DNA of 64,000 bases from Sporosarcina koreensis (lineage in GTDB: Bacteria; Bacillota; Bacilli; Bacillales_A; Planococcaceae): the NCBI RefSeq assembly GCF_000826145.2, contig NZ_LN651337.1, forward strand, positions 251,774-315,773, written 5' to 3'. The notes under the pieces were generated by a model. That model worked only from the letters and a program-made list of their open reading frames with translations. It searched no databases and had not been told where the DNA came from. Each line of letters begins with the position of its first letter. Position 1 is the stretch's first letter. Both the position numbers and the translations under genes were made by a program. Shown piece by piece: positions 52,573-60,609 of the stretch.

Positions 52573-53616
52573 TCAGCCGGGCTGAACGGAACCGGCCGGT
52601 GATTCGGGATTATAATAGCGGTCCACCAAGTCGTAGATTGTGACGAGTTCGTAAAGGATGATCAGTTCCGGCGGAAACTTTGTCGGGTGGATATAGTTAT
52701 GCTTCGTCAGTTCTTCATTGTCCTCCCAGAACAGATCGGTGATCGCTTTCAACTGGGCGTTATGGCGCTCTGCGTCATACTCAGCTGCATGCTGCAGATC
52801 ATCCGCAAGTGCTGCAACAGCGTCCATGATGACAGCCCGCTCGGCTTCCGTCCATGCCAGCGACCGGATCGGGACCTGCAGAAGGTTGCCGAGATGGTAA
52901 TCGAGGTTGTGCAGGTAGAGCAGCTGACGCTCCGCCAGCAGCAGCTCATCCTTATCGCCGCCGATGAGAGGATGCAGGCTGGATTCGTCACGCTGATACC
53001 GGAGAAGGACTTCCGTTTTGCGGATATCCTGTGTGAGCTGATGAATCGGGATCCCATCCGCCTTCCGGTCTGCAGCGGCATCAAAAAGCACCGTCCGGAA
53101 GGTGTGCTCGAGAATCGAACCGGCACGGGCCCCGATTGTCTGGATATTCTTCGCAATATCCTGCCGGTAATCCGGGCGGAAGACGATCATGTTGACGAGG
53201 GTCGATACGGTCAGGCCGACCGTCGTCGTGCCCAGACGGATGAAGAACGCAATCAGATAATTGCTGTGGATCACTTCCACCATGGCGACCGACGTCAGTG
53301 TCGCGACGAGCAATCCGGCATGCAGCTTCAATTTATAGCAGGTAAGAATGGTGAACACTGCAGCGAGTGTATAGGTGATCGGGGAATTACCGAACAGGGA
53401 GATGAAGAACACCGCATAGGCGGAGCCGATGGCGGATGCCGGAAACCGGACGATCCCTTTTTTGATGGAATCACTCACGGTTGGCTCGATCGTGACGATG
53501 GCTGTGATGACCGCGAATACAGGCGGCCACCCGAACCAGTCACAGATGACAGCTGTCAGAAAGATGGCGATTCCGGTCTTGACGATCCGGCTGCCGTGGA
53601 AATGGATGCTCCGCAT
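52573..53616 (-). CDS. Aromatic acid exporter-like protein (FUSC/DUF939 family)
   Basis: A 347-residue protein. The first 150 residues hold about six helices (KTGIAIFLTAVICDWFGW, FAVITAIVTIEPTVSDSIKKG, LHAGLLVATLTSVAMVEVI) typical of the N-terminal aromatic-acid-exporter domain, and the rest is a cytoplasmic helical domain. ATG 53616 follows AAGGAGGACG. Relatives are proposed exporters of aromatic acids; substrate is inferred only. Confidence 0.85.
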   Translation of the reverse strand: MRSIHFHGSRIVKTGIAIFLTAVICDWFGWPPVFAVITAIVTIEPTVSDSIKKGIVRFPASAIGSAYAVFFISLFGNSPITYTLAAVFTILTCYKLKLHAGLLVATLTSVAMVEVIHSNYLIAFFIRLGTTTVGLTVSTLVNMIVFRPDYRQDIAKNIQTIGARAGSILEHTFRTVLFDAAADRKADGIPIHQLTQDIRKTEVLLRYQRDESSLHPLIGGDKDELLLAERQLLYLHNLDYHLGNLLQVPIRSLAWTEAERAVIMDAVAALADDLQHAAEYDAERHNAQLKAITDLFWEDNEELTKHNYIHPTKFPPELIILYELVTIYDLVDRYYNPESPAGSVQPG

Positions 53617-53733
53617 GAGTGACGTCCTCCTTAGAGGCTTAGTTTATCATAAAAAGGGAATCTGGAAAGGGACTCATGCATAGACGCGGACCGATGCAAA
53701 AATCCAATCCCCAGAAACCAGGAGGCATGCCGT

Positions 53734-54174
53734 ATGACGACAGAGCAACTGGAAGAACAATTCGAGCAATATGAAATCGACTCCACGACTTTCACCGAGC
53801 TGCAGTCCCGCCAGAAGGAACTGATCGAAACCTCCCTCGAAGACGCGATGCCGCTCATCCAGTGGTACCATAAGAAAGGGCTCTACTTCACGCATCCGAC
53901 GATCGAGCGGCACACGAGCCGCGGGCCCATCCTCGGATTCGACGAAGCGCGGTATGAACTCGTCGTCTATGATTCACATATCGGCTTCCTTCGTATCAAC
54001 TTGCGGGAGAAGGAAGAGAAGCGGATGAAGCTGACCGATATCGTGGAAGACGGCTACTTTGAAACAGCCATGGAAGGGATCCTGTTCCTGCAGACGATGA
54101 TGGGCCAGTACTTGGATGAAGTGAAGGAAATGAACGCAAGGCTGGAAGCGCAGCTGTCGAAGTATGACGCATAA
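53734..54174 (+). CDS. Hypothetical cytoplasmic protein
   Basis: A 146-residue acidic, soluble protein with a helical N terminus (TEQLEEQFEQYEIDS), a central beta segment (RGPILGFDEARYELVVYDSHIGFLR) and a C-terminal coiled helix (LDEVKEMNARLEAQL). ATG 53734 follows AGGAGGCATG. It stands alone. I cannot assign a family. Confidence 0.7.
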   Translation: MTTEQLEEQFEQYEIDSTTFTELQSRQKELIETSLEDAMPLIQWYHKKGLYFTHPTIERHTSRGPILGFDEARYELVVYDSHIGFLRINLREKEEKRMKLTDIVEDGYFETAMEGILFLQTMMGQYLDEVKEMNARLEAQLSKYDA

Positions 54175-54347
54175 GTAATGAGCAGACAGGCGGTTTTACC
54201 TGCAGGTGGGCATCCAGATACGACAGTCAGTTTCAGACTTTCCATGCAGGATGCCTCAGAAGCCTTTTCCGTGCGATTTTTGTATACTTTCGGCAGAGGT
54301 GAAAGCAGTATGAAGACAGATCATGGAATTTCCGGGGGCGTCAGCTG

Positions 54348-54650
54348 ATGGCATTCGGAATAAATCGGAATGAACTGAAGACATGGAAGGCGGATGTGCA
54401 GGCGGGGAAGATCGCTTTTCTGACTCACTATTGGCTGGACGATCGGTTCCCGGGCTGTAAGACAGTGACGAAGGCCGGCTGTACGGATGTAAAAAAACTG
54501 ATAGAGTGGGGCAGACGGTACGGCTTGAAACCGGAATGGATCGATTATAAAAAGGACTTTCCCCATTTCGATCTGTTCGGGGAGGTCGAAGTGCGGGCGC
54601 TGGAAGATGCAGGGCTGCTCGGACAGGCACGCCGATTCGGCTTGGTATGA
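54348..54650 (+). CDS. YneQ-like small protein
   Basis: A 100-residue basic protein with HYWLDDRFPGCKTVTKAGCTD, KLIEWGRRYGLKPEWI and FPHFDLFGE, a pattern I recall from YneQ of B. subtilis (99 residues), whose function is unknown. The TxTK and HFDLFG blocks could be part of a nucleic-acid-related fold, but that is speculation. ATG 54348 has a GGGGGCG upstream. Confidence 0.75.
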   Translation: MAFGINRNELKTWKADVQAGKIAFLTHYWLDDRFPGCKTVTKAGCTDVKKLIEWGRRYGLKPEWIDYKKDFPHFDLFGEVEVRALEDAGLLGQARRFGLV

Positions 54651-54672
54651 GGTCCGTCCGTTCGGAGTTTTC

Positions 54673-54701
54673 TTGCAATTCAGCGGAGTATGTGATAGCA
54701 T
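54673..54701 (+). promoter_or_regulatory. Promoter of the ABC-F leader
   Basis: TTGCAA (54673-54678), 17 bases, TAGCAT (54696-54701). It predicts a start near 54708 and an untranslated leader of about 255 bases before the ABC-F gene. Confidence 0.6.
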
Positions 54702-54733
54702 ACAATTAACTAATTGGAACGGAGGTGGGAAGT

Positions 54734-54874
54734 ATGGAACAAACAGCAGCGCTGACAGGTGTACAGGTGGATACGTCCATGTATTTTGCACGTGTCATTA
54801 CGTTCGATTTTTTGGCCGACGGGATACGTCTGTCCATTTTTAGAAAACCAAAAAATCGAAGCGCAGCTGATTGA
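54734..54874 (+). CDS. Leader peptide of the ABC-F gene
   Basis: ATG 54734 has GGAGGTGGG well placed and opens 46 codons (MEQTAALTGVQ to KPKNRSAAD). The frame spans both arms of a long hairpin (54805-54815 and 54848-54858), so ribosome position on it would change leader folding. It resembles the leader-peptide arrangement of ribosome-protection ABC-F genes such as vmlR, which respond to stalled ribosomes. The peptide itself has no recognisable domain. Confidence 0.6.
   Translation: MEQTAALTGVQVDTSMYFARVITFDFLADGIRLSIFRKPKNRSAAD
54805..54858 (+). promoter_or_regulatory. Leader hairpin within the leader-peptide frame
   Basis: CGATTTTTTGG (54805-54815) pairs perfectly with CCAAAAAATCG (54848-54858); GACG and CGTC form a small stem in the loop. 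Translation through the leader peptide would melt it. Confidence 0.65.
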
Positions 54875-54893
54875 CGCCATTCTTTTCACGAAG

Positions 54894-54922
54894 AGACGGT
54901 CTGTTATCAGGCGGTCTTTTTT
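54894..54922 (+). terminator. Attenuator upstream of the ABC-F gene
   Basis: AGACGGTCTG (54894-54903) pairs with CAGGCGGTCT (54908-54917), one mismatch, followed by T6 (54917-54922). It stands between leader peptide and coding region, so default transcription should stop here. Confidence 0.75.
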
Positions 54923-54936
54923 GTTTGCCGAAAATC

Positions 54937-54958
54937 AGTGCGCTCCTCAGGAGGCACT
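54937..54958 (+). promoter_or_regulatory. Hairpin over the ABC-F ribosome binding site
   Basis: AGTGCGCTCCT and AGGAGGCACT are complementary apart from one bulged G, so the AGGAGG ribosome binding site of the gene can be hidden in a stem. The start ATG 54963 lies four bases beyond. Confidence 0.55.
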
Positions 54959-54962
54959 TACT

Positions 54963-56579
54963 ATGTATATGAAAGCAGAAGGAATCGCCAAATCACTTGG
55001 CGGCACAATAATTTTTGAAAACTTGACGATGGATGTGAACGCAGGCGAACACGTGGCACTTGTCGGCCGGAACGGCTGCGGGAAGACGACACTGCTTCGG
55101 CTGCTCGCAGGAGAGGACACGCCGGACAGCGGGCGGATCATCCGTGCGAAAGACAGCACGGTCGGCTTTCTGCATCAGATCCCATCGTATCCGGGGCAGA
55201 CCGTAAAGGAGGTCATGCTGAAAGCCTTCAGTGGATTGCTTGCAGTGGAAAAACGGATGAAGGAACTGGAATCCCGGATGGCTGAAGAGGTGACGGACCG
55301 GATTCTCCGTCAGTACGGCGAATTGCAGGAATCCTTCATGGAGCAGGGCGGCTACGAGATGGAGTCGCGCCTGCTGAGCATCGCGAATGGATTGGGGATC
55401 ACCCGATTTCTTGATCAGCCGTTCGACTTGCTGAGCGGCGGGGAGAAGACGAAAGTGATGCTCGGCCGGATCCTGCTGCAGCAGCCGGACATCCTGCTGC
55501 TCGACGAACCGACAAACCATCTGGATCTGTCCGCAATCGAGTGGCTCGAACAGCACGTTCAGCAATTCCCAGGCACAGTCATCCTTGTGTCACACGACCG
55601 GGAATTCATGAACCGGGCGGCGGGGAAAGTGATTGAATTGGAGGATGGCGAGTGCTGGGTGAGCCGTGGCGACTACGATCAGTTCCTGCTGAACCGAGAA
55701 GCACGGCTTGCCCAGCAGTTTTCCGCGTACCAGGAGCAGCAGAAAAAAATAAAGAAAATCAAAGAAGCGATCCGCCGTCTGCGGCAGTGGGCGAACGAAG
55801 CCTCGCCGCCGAATCCGGACTTGTACCGAAAGGCCAAGTCAATGGAGAAGATGCTCACCCGGATGGAAGTCGTCCGGAAACCGAAGGCCGAAAAGGCGAT
55901 GCGCCTTCACCTGGACGCCTCAGACCGGAGCGGGAAAGAGGTGATCTCCATGGAGGCACTCAGCCATTCATTCGACGATGAATCGTACGTCCTCGCTGAT
56001 TGCTCACTTGCGGTCCATTGGCAGGACCGTCTGGCGATTGTCGGCAACAATGGGTCCGGAAAGTCGACTCTCCTGAAACTGATGCTCGGTGAGCTGGCAC
56101 CTTCGGAAGGCACCGTGCGGCTCGGTTCAAATGTGAAAGCCGGCTATCTCGCCCAGCAGTTCGGTACGGCCGAGGGGGACCAGCGGCTGATCGAAGCGTT
56201 CCGGGAAGATATTGCCATGACGGAAGCCGATGCCCGGCATGTACTTGCACAGTTCCTGTTCTATGGTCATGACGTCTACAAGAAGGTGAAGGACTTGAGC
56301 GGCGGGGAGAGGATGCGTCTGCGCCTTGCGCAACTCATGCAGGAAGATCTGAATCTGCTCATCCTCGACGAACCGACGAATCACTTGGATATCGAAAGCC
56401 GGGAAGTGCTCGAAGAGACGCTGGCGCAGTTCAGCGGTACGCTAGTTGCCGTCAGCCATGACCGATATTTCCTGCAGAAGCTGTTCACGACGGTCGCCTG
56501 GGTGGAGGCAGGGACAGTCACTGTGCACGCCGGCGATTATACATTTGCCCGGCGGAAACAGCTGGCGCTGAGGGGATAG
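54963..56579 (+). CDS. ABC-F family ATPase (ribosome-protection/translation factor type)
   Basis: A 538-residue protein with two ABC domains and no membrane part. First domain: VGRNGCGKTT, LLSGGEKTK, ILLLDEPTNHLDL. Second: VGNNGSGKST, LSGGERMRLRLAQ, LLILDEPTNHLDIES. Between them a basic linker helix pair (QKKIKKIKEAIRRLRQWANE), the part that reaches the ribosomal P/E site in antibiotic-resistance ABC-Fs. ATG 54963 follows AGGAGG. The leader with peptide, attenuator and hairpin indicates induction by ribosome-stalling compounds. Which drugs it protects from is not readable. Confidence 0.93.
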   Translation: MYMKAEGIAKSLGGTIIFENLTMDVNAGEHVALVGRNGCGKTTLLRLLAGEDTPDSGRIIRAKDSTVGFLHQIPSYPGQTVKEVMLKAFSGLLAVEKRMKELESRMAEEVTDRILRQYGELQESFMEQGGYEMESRLLSIANGLGITRFLDQPFDLLSGGEKTKVMLGRILLQQPDILLLDEPTNHLDLSAIEWLEQHVQQFPGTVILVSHDREFMNRAAGKVIELEDGECWVSRGDYDQFLLNREARLAQQFSAYQEQQKKIKKIKEAIRRLRQWANEASPPNPDLYRKAKSMEKMLTRMEVVRKPKAEKAMRLHLDASDRSGKEVISMEALSHSFDDESYVLADCSLAVHWQDRLAIVGNNGSGKSTLLKLMLGELAPSEGTVRLGSNVKAGYLAQQFGTAEGDQRLIEAFREDIAMTEADARHVLAQFLFYGHDVYKKVKDLSGGERMRLRLAQLMQEDLNLLILDEPTNHLDIESREVLEETLAQFSGTLVAVSHDRYFLQKLFTTVAWVEAGTVTVHAGDYTFARRKQLALRG

Positions 56580-56581
56580 TG

Positions 56582-56620
56582 AAAAAAGCCTGCGTCCGGA
56601 AAAAGTCCCGGTCCGCAGGC
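56582..56620 (-). terminator. Terminator between the ABC-F gene and the DUF4309 lipoprotein
   Basis: GCCTGCG (56588-56594) pairs with CGCAGGC (56614-56620), with CCGG/CCGG inside. The A tract before it gives a T tract on the minus strand, so it mainly stops the lipoprotein gene. Confidence 0.8.
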
Positions 56621-56625
56621 GTTTG

Positions 56626-57426
56626 TCATTTGAGAAGAAGGTTGACATGATCGGTCGTGTCTTTGTCGTTCAGGATGAACTGCATCTTGTAGCTACCAAG
56701 GTCATACGTATAGTTGACCTGCTTCGTCTTCGGCAGACTACGCTCTTCGTCAGGCTGGCCGAGCTGTTTGACAAGGTCCTCGCTAGTGATACCTCCGAGG
56801 TTCGTCTGACGCTCGACGTTCGTGCCGAGATAGCGGGCTTCGACCAGGACTCCGTTTTTATCGTATCGGAGATCATACGATGCACGTCCCATTGAACCGG
56901 TGTAACGGTCGAACGTATCCTGACGTTCCGGCTGACCGATTTCGTTGTAGACATCGGTCTGGGTCGTCTTACCGACGCAGAACGTATCGGTCAGCGCATA
57001 GACTTTGCCTTTTTTACCGTCTGCGACAAGATCGTTCAGTGTATCGATCGCCATCTGTTTCTGTTCATCTGCGACAGACGGATCGTCAGAACTGTCCTCG
57101 TTCTGATCCGATGCTTCTGAGCCGTTTCCGTCCGTTGAATCTGACGTGCCATGGCCTGAGAATGAGGACCCGTCACTGGCTGGCGTGTCGTCCTCTGAGG
57201 CAGCCGGATCATCCGATGTACTGCCGCTGTCCGATGATTCGCCGCGGTCGGCAGTCGTGTCTTCTTCTCCCATGCTGTCCGTGCTGTCTGGGGAAGTATC
57301 CGGGTCTGCTGCAGGTTGTTCTGCTGCCGGGTTGTCGCCGTCCGCTGGTTCCCCGTTGTCCGGGCCGGAGCATGCGGCCAGTGTGCCTGTCAGCAGCACT
57401 GCTGCGAAAGTCAGTCGTCTGTTCAT
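56626..57426 (-). CDS. YjgB-like lipoprotein (DUF4309)
   Basis: A 266-residue lipoprotein: lipobox LAAC (Cys19), then about 100 residues of Asp/Ser/Glu-rich low-complexity linker, then a folded domain with DLVADGKKGKVYAL, GKTTQTDVYNEIGQPE and YDLRYDKNGVLVEARYLG typical of DUF4309 (B. subtilis YjgB). The long acidic linker may span the cell wall. ATG 57426 follows AAAGGGGAC. Function unknown; YjgB is produced during sporulation-related stages in B. subtilis as far as I recall. Confidence 0.82.
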   Translation of the reverse strand: MNRRLTFAAVLLTGTLAACSGPDNGEPADGDNPAAEQPAADPDTSPDSTDSMGEEDTTADRGESSDSGSTSDDPAASEDDTPASDGSSFSGHGTSDSTDGNGSEASDQNEDSSDDPSVADEQKQMAIDTLNDLVADGKKGKVYALTDTFCVGKTTQTDVYNEIGQPERQDTFDRYTGSMGRASYDLRYDKNGVLVEARYLGTNVERQTNLGGITSEDLVKQLGQPDEERSLPKTKQVNYTYDLGSYKMQFILNDKDTTDHVNLLLK

Positions 57427-57505
57427 GAAGCAAGTCCCCTTTGTTGGAATGGTCTGGTGTTTGTTTTCCCTTTAGAAGTTGAACTACACTGGTTTCTCTG
57501 TAAAA

Positions 57506-57541
57506 AATCCGGGACACCCAATAACTTGGGGTCCCGGATTT
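57506..57541 (-). terminator. Terminator for the gene at 57587
   Basis: On the minus strand AAATCCGGGAC and GTCCCGGATTTTTTAC form an 11-bp stem followed by T. Confidence 0.85.
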
Positions 57542-57586
57542 GCTGCCATATATAGGGCTTGACGGCCTTCGAGAGTGTTCCGCCGC

Positions 57587-57889
57587 TCACTTGCTTCTCG
57601 GCATCTTAGCGATTTCATCAGCCACGGCAAATGCAAGGTCATCATTTCCGAACAACTGCAGCACATCCAGCATCGTGTCGTTGTCGATGGGCAGTTCCTC
57701 CATCCCTTCGTCCGAATCGATCGCCTCCTGCAGCGCAGCGTTCCTGCGCTGATCCGGGTAGGCGGTCCGGTAGACGTGCTGCGGATCCAGGTTGTGGTTC
57801 GCACACCACTGGACGAACAGGCGGATCATGAGCGTTTCATCCTCTTTGTATTTCTGGATGATCTGTTCGGTGCGTTCATTAGGTTTCAT
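57587..57889 (-). CDS. Small hypothetical cytoplasmic protein
   Basis: A 100-residue acidic protein: MKPNERTEQIIQKYKEDETL, FVQWCANHNLDPQHVYRTAYP and DNDTMLDVLQLFGNDDLAF. ATG 57889 follows CAAAGGAGG with good spacing, so the in-frame extension to 58099, made of 7-residue CPI repeats, is not part of it. Function unknown. Its promoter region contains the 21-bp repeat array. Confidence 0.72.
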   Translation of the reverse strand: MKPNERTEQIIQKYKEDETLMIRLFVQWCANHNLDPQHVYRTAYPDQRRNAALQEAIDSDEGMEELPIDNDTMLDVLQLFGNDDLAFAVADEIAKMPRSK

Positions 57890-57961
57890 GAGCGAAACCT
57901 CCTTTGCACAGTTTCCTTCCAGTATAGCGGAAACGGGCATGGCCTGTCGCCGGGAAGGAGA

Positions 57962-58087
57962 TATCGGACAGATGGAGCGGTGTATCGGACACATGGCAGG
58001 AAGTATCGGACATTTCGTACGGGGTATCGGACAGTTGGCGTGTGGTATCGGACACTTCACTGAATGTATCGGCATCCGGACACAATT
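57962..58087. repeat. Six tandem 21-bp repeats in a divergent promoter region
   Basis: TATCGG begins at 57962, 57983, 58004, 58025, 58046 and 58067: exactly 21 bases apart. The first five share TATCGGACA, then a variable 12 bases; the sixth is degenerate. The array lies between the divergent genes at 57889 and 58152. 21 bp equals two helix turns, or seven codons, and both strands are open frames across it. Confidence 0.85.
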
Positions 58088-58151
58088 CAAGATGCACACC
58101 GACTATTCGGGAGCCTGTCTGCATACAGTGGAGTACAAACTTATCGGGGAT

Positions 58152-58427
58152 GTGGTTGCTGTTATTGAACGGGCGCTGCTGCTCATGGTGCTGCTGCGTG
58201 TGCTATCGGGAAGTATCGAGATCACGGCTGCGGCTTTGATGTACAAGTTCAATGATTTGGAGAAAGCGTTTTACATTAACAGTATGCTGGCGCTGGTCGG
58301 TCCGGTGATTCTTGTTACGACGACGGGGCTTGCGCTGAGCGGACTGACAGAAAAGATTTCGCTGACGCGGATCATCTGCCTGTTTGCCGGAGTCATCCTG
58401 ATCGTCTACAGCCTGAAGGCGAAATGA
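58152..58427 (+). CDS. YqhV family membrane protein (DUF2619)
   Basis: A 91-residue protein with three hydrophobic helices: VLLRVLSGSIEITAAALMY, KAFYINSMLALVGPVILVTTT and ISLTRIICLFAGVILIVYS. The blocks RVLSGSIE and EKAFYINSMLALVGP match YqhV, the small protein encoded before spoIIIAA in B. subtilis. Here it is not beside spoIIIA genes. The start is unclear: GTG 58152 gives the right length with a weak GGGG, and the frame is open far upstream through the 21-bp repeats. Confidence 0.7.
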   Translation: MVAVIERALLLMVLLRVLSGSIEITAAALMYKFNDLEKAFYINSMLALVGPVILVTTTGLALSGLTEKISLTRIICLFAGVILIVYSLKAK

Positions 58428-58458
58428 GCCGCCTCCACTGCTTTCTCTACATAGGAAT

Positions 58459-58488
58459 AGGACCCGGCAATCCGCCTGGGTCCTGTTT
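58459..58488. terminator. Terminator between YqhV-like and MFS genes
   Basis: AGGACCC (58459-58465) pairs with GGGTCCT (58478-58484), followed by GTTTGT on the plus strand. It lies between converging genes. Confidence 0.65.
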
Positions 58489-58489
58489 G

Positions 58490-59728
58490 TCATGCCTTGG
58501 CTTCCGCTGCAGGCTCCTCCTCTTCATCTGTCCGGACGAACTTCCAGACGACGAACAGCAGGATGGCACCAAGAATGCCGGCGGTGATATAGCCGGCGTT
58601 CAGCATGTTCTTCATGATGAGCGACATGACGGGCGGCCCGGCCGCGACGCCGATGAAGCGTGCAGAACTATAGAAGGACGAGACCGTTCCCCGCAGCGAC
58701 TTGTCGATGTTGTGCGTGATCATGGCGTCAAGCGCCGGCAGCATGGCACCGATCGCGATACCGACCAGGCTTGTCACGATGAGCAGTAAAATCAGTTTTT
58801 TGCTGACGAATCCGACGAACACAACACTCACCGACATAAGGATGAGACAGGCGATGATCAGCCGTTTCATCGTTTTCAGGCTGCCTTTGATCCATTTGCC
58901 GGAAGCGAACGATGCGATGCACAGCAGCAGCAGCGGAATCGCCAGGACAAATCCCTTCTTGATGCCTTTGATGTCATGCACCTTCTCGAGGTTCTCAGAC
59001 AGGAAAAACAGCATGCTGAACAGGATCAGCATGACGAGGACGCCGTTCAGGAAGACGGTATACAGCCAGCGGCCCTCCGCTTTGAACACCTTTTTCGTGC
59101 TGCGGAGGAATTCCTTGAACTTCACAGGTTCGTCTTTTTCCCTCGGCACTTTGACGCAGAAGAAGATCAGGACAAGCGATAGTAGGCTGAGTGCGGAAAT
59201 GGAGAAGAACGGCAGGAACCATAGGAATGCTGCGAACACGGATCCGAGAATCGGACTCAGCACTTTGCCGAATGTATTGGATGTCTCGATGATGCCGAGA
59301 CTCGAGCTGGTCTTCTCTTCGTCGTCCTGGTACAGATCGCCGACGAGCGGCAGGACGATCGGCATGGCGCCCGCTGCGCCTATCCCTTGGAGGATTCGTC
59401 CGATGATGATGACGGTGAACGGGCTATCCATTTTCCAAGAGGCGAATCCGGCGACCAGTCCGCCGATGAGAGCTAGGATCAGACTGGGCACAATGACCAT
59501 CTTCCGCCCGAACCGGTCCGAGAGATACCCTGCAATCGGAATCAGAAAAATAGCAGCGACCGAATAGCTCGTGATGATCATGCTCGACTGGAATGAGGTG
59601 ATCCCCACTTTGTCCTCCAGGATCGGCAGGACAGGGATGAGCATCGAATTCCCAAGCGTCATGACGAGCGGAATGGAAGCGAGACTGATGATGCACCAGA
59701 CGCTTACCTCGTTAGTTGTTTTGTTCAT
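58490..59728 (-). CDS. MFS drug/metabolite exporter
   Basis: A 412-residue major-facilitator protein with 12 predicted helices. GYLSDRFGRKMVIVPS is the MFS motif A between helices 2 and 3, GRILQGIGAAGAMPIV is motif B, and SSSLGIIETSNTFGKVLSPILG the motif C region, which marks drug:H+ antiporters. ATG 59728 follows GAGGTG. No regulator lies beside it. Substrate unknown. Confidence 0.88.
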   Translation of the reverse strand: MNKTTNEVSVWCIISLASIPLVMTLGNSMLIPVLPILEDKVGITSFQSSMIITSYSVAAIFLIPIAGYLSDRFGRKMVIVPSLILALIGGLVAGFASWKMDSPFTVIIIGRILQGIGAAGAMPIVLPLVGDLYQDDEEKTSSSLGIIETSNTFGKVLSPILGSVFAAFLWFLPFFSISALSLLSLVLIFFCVKVPREKDEPVKFKEFLRSTKKVFKAEGRWLYTVFLNGVLVMLILFSMLFFLSENLEKVHDIKGIKKGFVLAIPLLLLCIASFASGKWIKGSLKTMKRLIIACLILMSVSVVFVGFVSKKLILLLIVTSLVGIAIGAMLPALDAMITHNIDKSLRGTVSSFYSSARFIGVAAGPPVMSLIMKNMLNAGYITAGILGAILLFVVWKFVRTDEEEEPAAEAKA

Positions 59729-59846
59729 GCCGCACCTCGATGTGTAATTTCTCTTGATGGAGGTATGGTTTCCTAACGATTGTAAATTATGCGCCGGGAC
59801 GTCTTGGTTGTATGTATTCTGCAGAATTCAGCTGGAATTCCGTCAT

Positions 59847-60479
59847 TCATCCCAGAAAAAGGGCACGAAACGCCTGGAATCCGAAGTAAAGACCAAAGCC
59901 GATCATAGAGAACGACGACACGATGGATACGTATACCAGCAGCTTGGAAGACAGCAGGCGGCGGGCACCGTTCGATAAAAACGACATGAGGAAATCGACG
60001 AGCATGATTCCGACAAGGATGGCGAAACTGTTCAGGATGATCTGCATGCCTGTCGAAATACCGGCCGTTTTCGCAAGCATGGAGCCGTAGATGCCGAGCC
60101 AGAATAGGATCGTCAGCGGATTGAGCAGTGACATGAAAAATCCGGCAATGATGGATTTCCGCAGGCGGGTCCGTTTGCCGACCTTGACGTCCAGGGCCGT
60201 CTTGCGCAGAGAAAACAGGTTTTCAGTGCCGGTATACAGCAGGACGAAGCAGCCGAACGACCATAGGATGATCTGCAGCAGCGGGGAATCGATGAATTTT
60301 CCGATGCCGAAATAGACCATCCCCATGTACAGGATATCCGTGGCCAGCGAACCGAGGCTGAAAAACCAGGCATGGAAAAATCCGTTCTTGATGCCCGTGT
60401 TGAGCAGCACGGTTTTCACCGGGCCGATCGGTGCGGCAAGTGAGACGCCGAGAAAGACATACAGCAGAATGGAATTCAT
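59847..60479 (-). CDS. LysE/RhtB-type amino acid exporter
   Basis: A 210-residue protein with six helices. The N-terminal FLGVSLAAPIGPVKTVLLNTG and the helix-4 region SIIAGFFMSLLNPLTILFWLGIYG carry the conserved Pro-Gly-Pro and NP motifs of LysE transporters. ATG 60479 follows ACGGAGGAAC. It probably exports amino acids or toxic analogues. It is transcribed alone. Confidence 0.88.
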   Translation of the reverse strand: MNSILLYVFLGVSLAAPIGPVKTVLLNTGIKNGFFHAWFFSLGSLATDILYMGMVYFGIGKFIDSPLLQIILWSFGCFVLLYTGTENLFSLRKTALDVKVGKRTRLRKSIIAGFFMSLLNPLTILFWLGIYGSMLAKTAGISTGMQIILNSFAILVGIMLVDFLMSFLSNGARRLLSSKLLVYVSIVSSFSMIGFGLYFGFQAFRALFLG

Positions 60480-60570
60480 CAGGGGGTTCCTCCGTAACTT
60501 GGGTGGTACTGCTGATTTTATTCATCAGCAGCGGAGGATAGGACTGGCACGCGGTGATTTCTTCGCAAAA

Positions 60571-60603
60571 TTAAAAGACAGCCGGCAGAACCGGCTGTCT
60601 TCA
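60571..60603 (-). terminator. Terminator after the M42 peptidase gene
   Basis: AAGACAGCCGG and CCGGCTGTCTT form an 11-bp stem with a 5-base loop, followed on the minus strand by TTAATTTT. Confidence 0.85.
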
Positions 60604-60609
60604 AGCGTA

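Noticed and set aside
54759-54962. N-terminal extension of the ABC-F protein
   Set aside because: The frame runs through the leader hairpins and attenuator; ATG 54963 directly follows AGGAGG and matches where ABC-F proteins start.
57890-58099. CPI-repeat N-terminal extension of the 100-residue minus-strand protein
   Set aside because: ATG 57889 has a strong ribosome binding site; the extension is only the reverse reading of the 21-bp repeats.
57792-58151. Heptad-repeat N-terminal extension of the YqhV-like protein
   Set aside because: It overlaps the gene at 57587-57889 and consists of the 21-bp repeats; YqhV proteins are about 90 residues.
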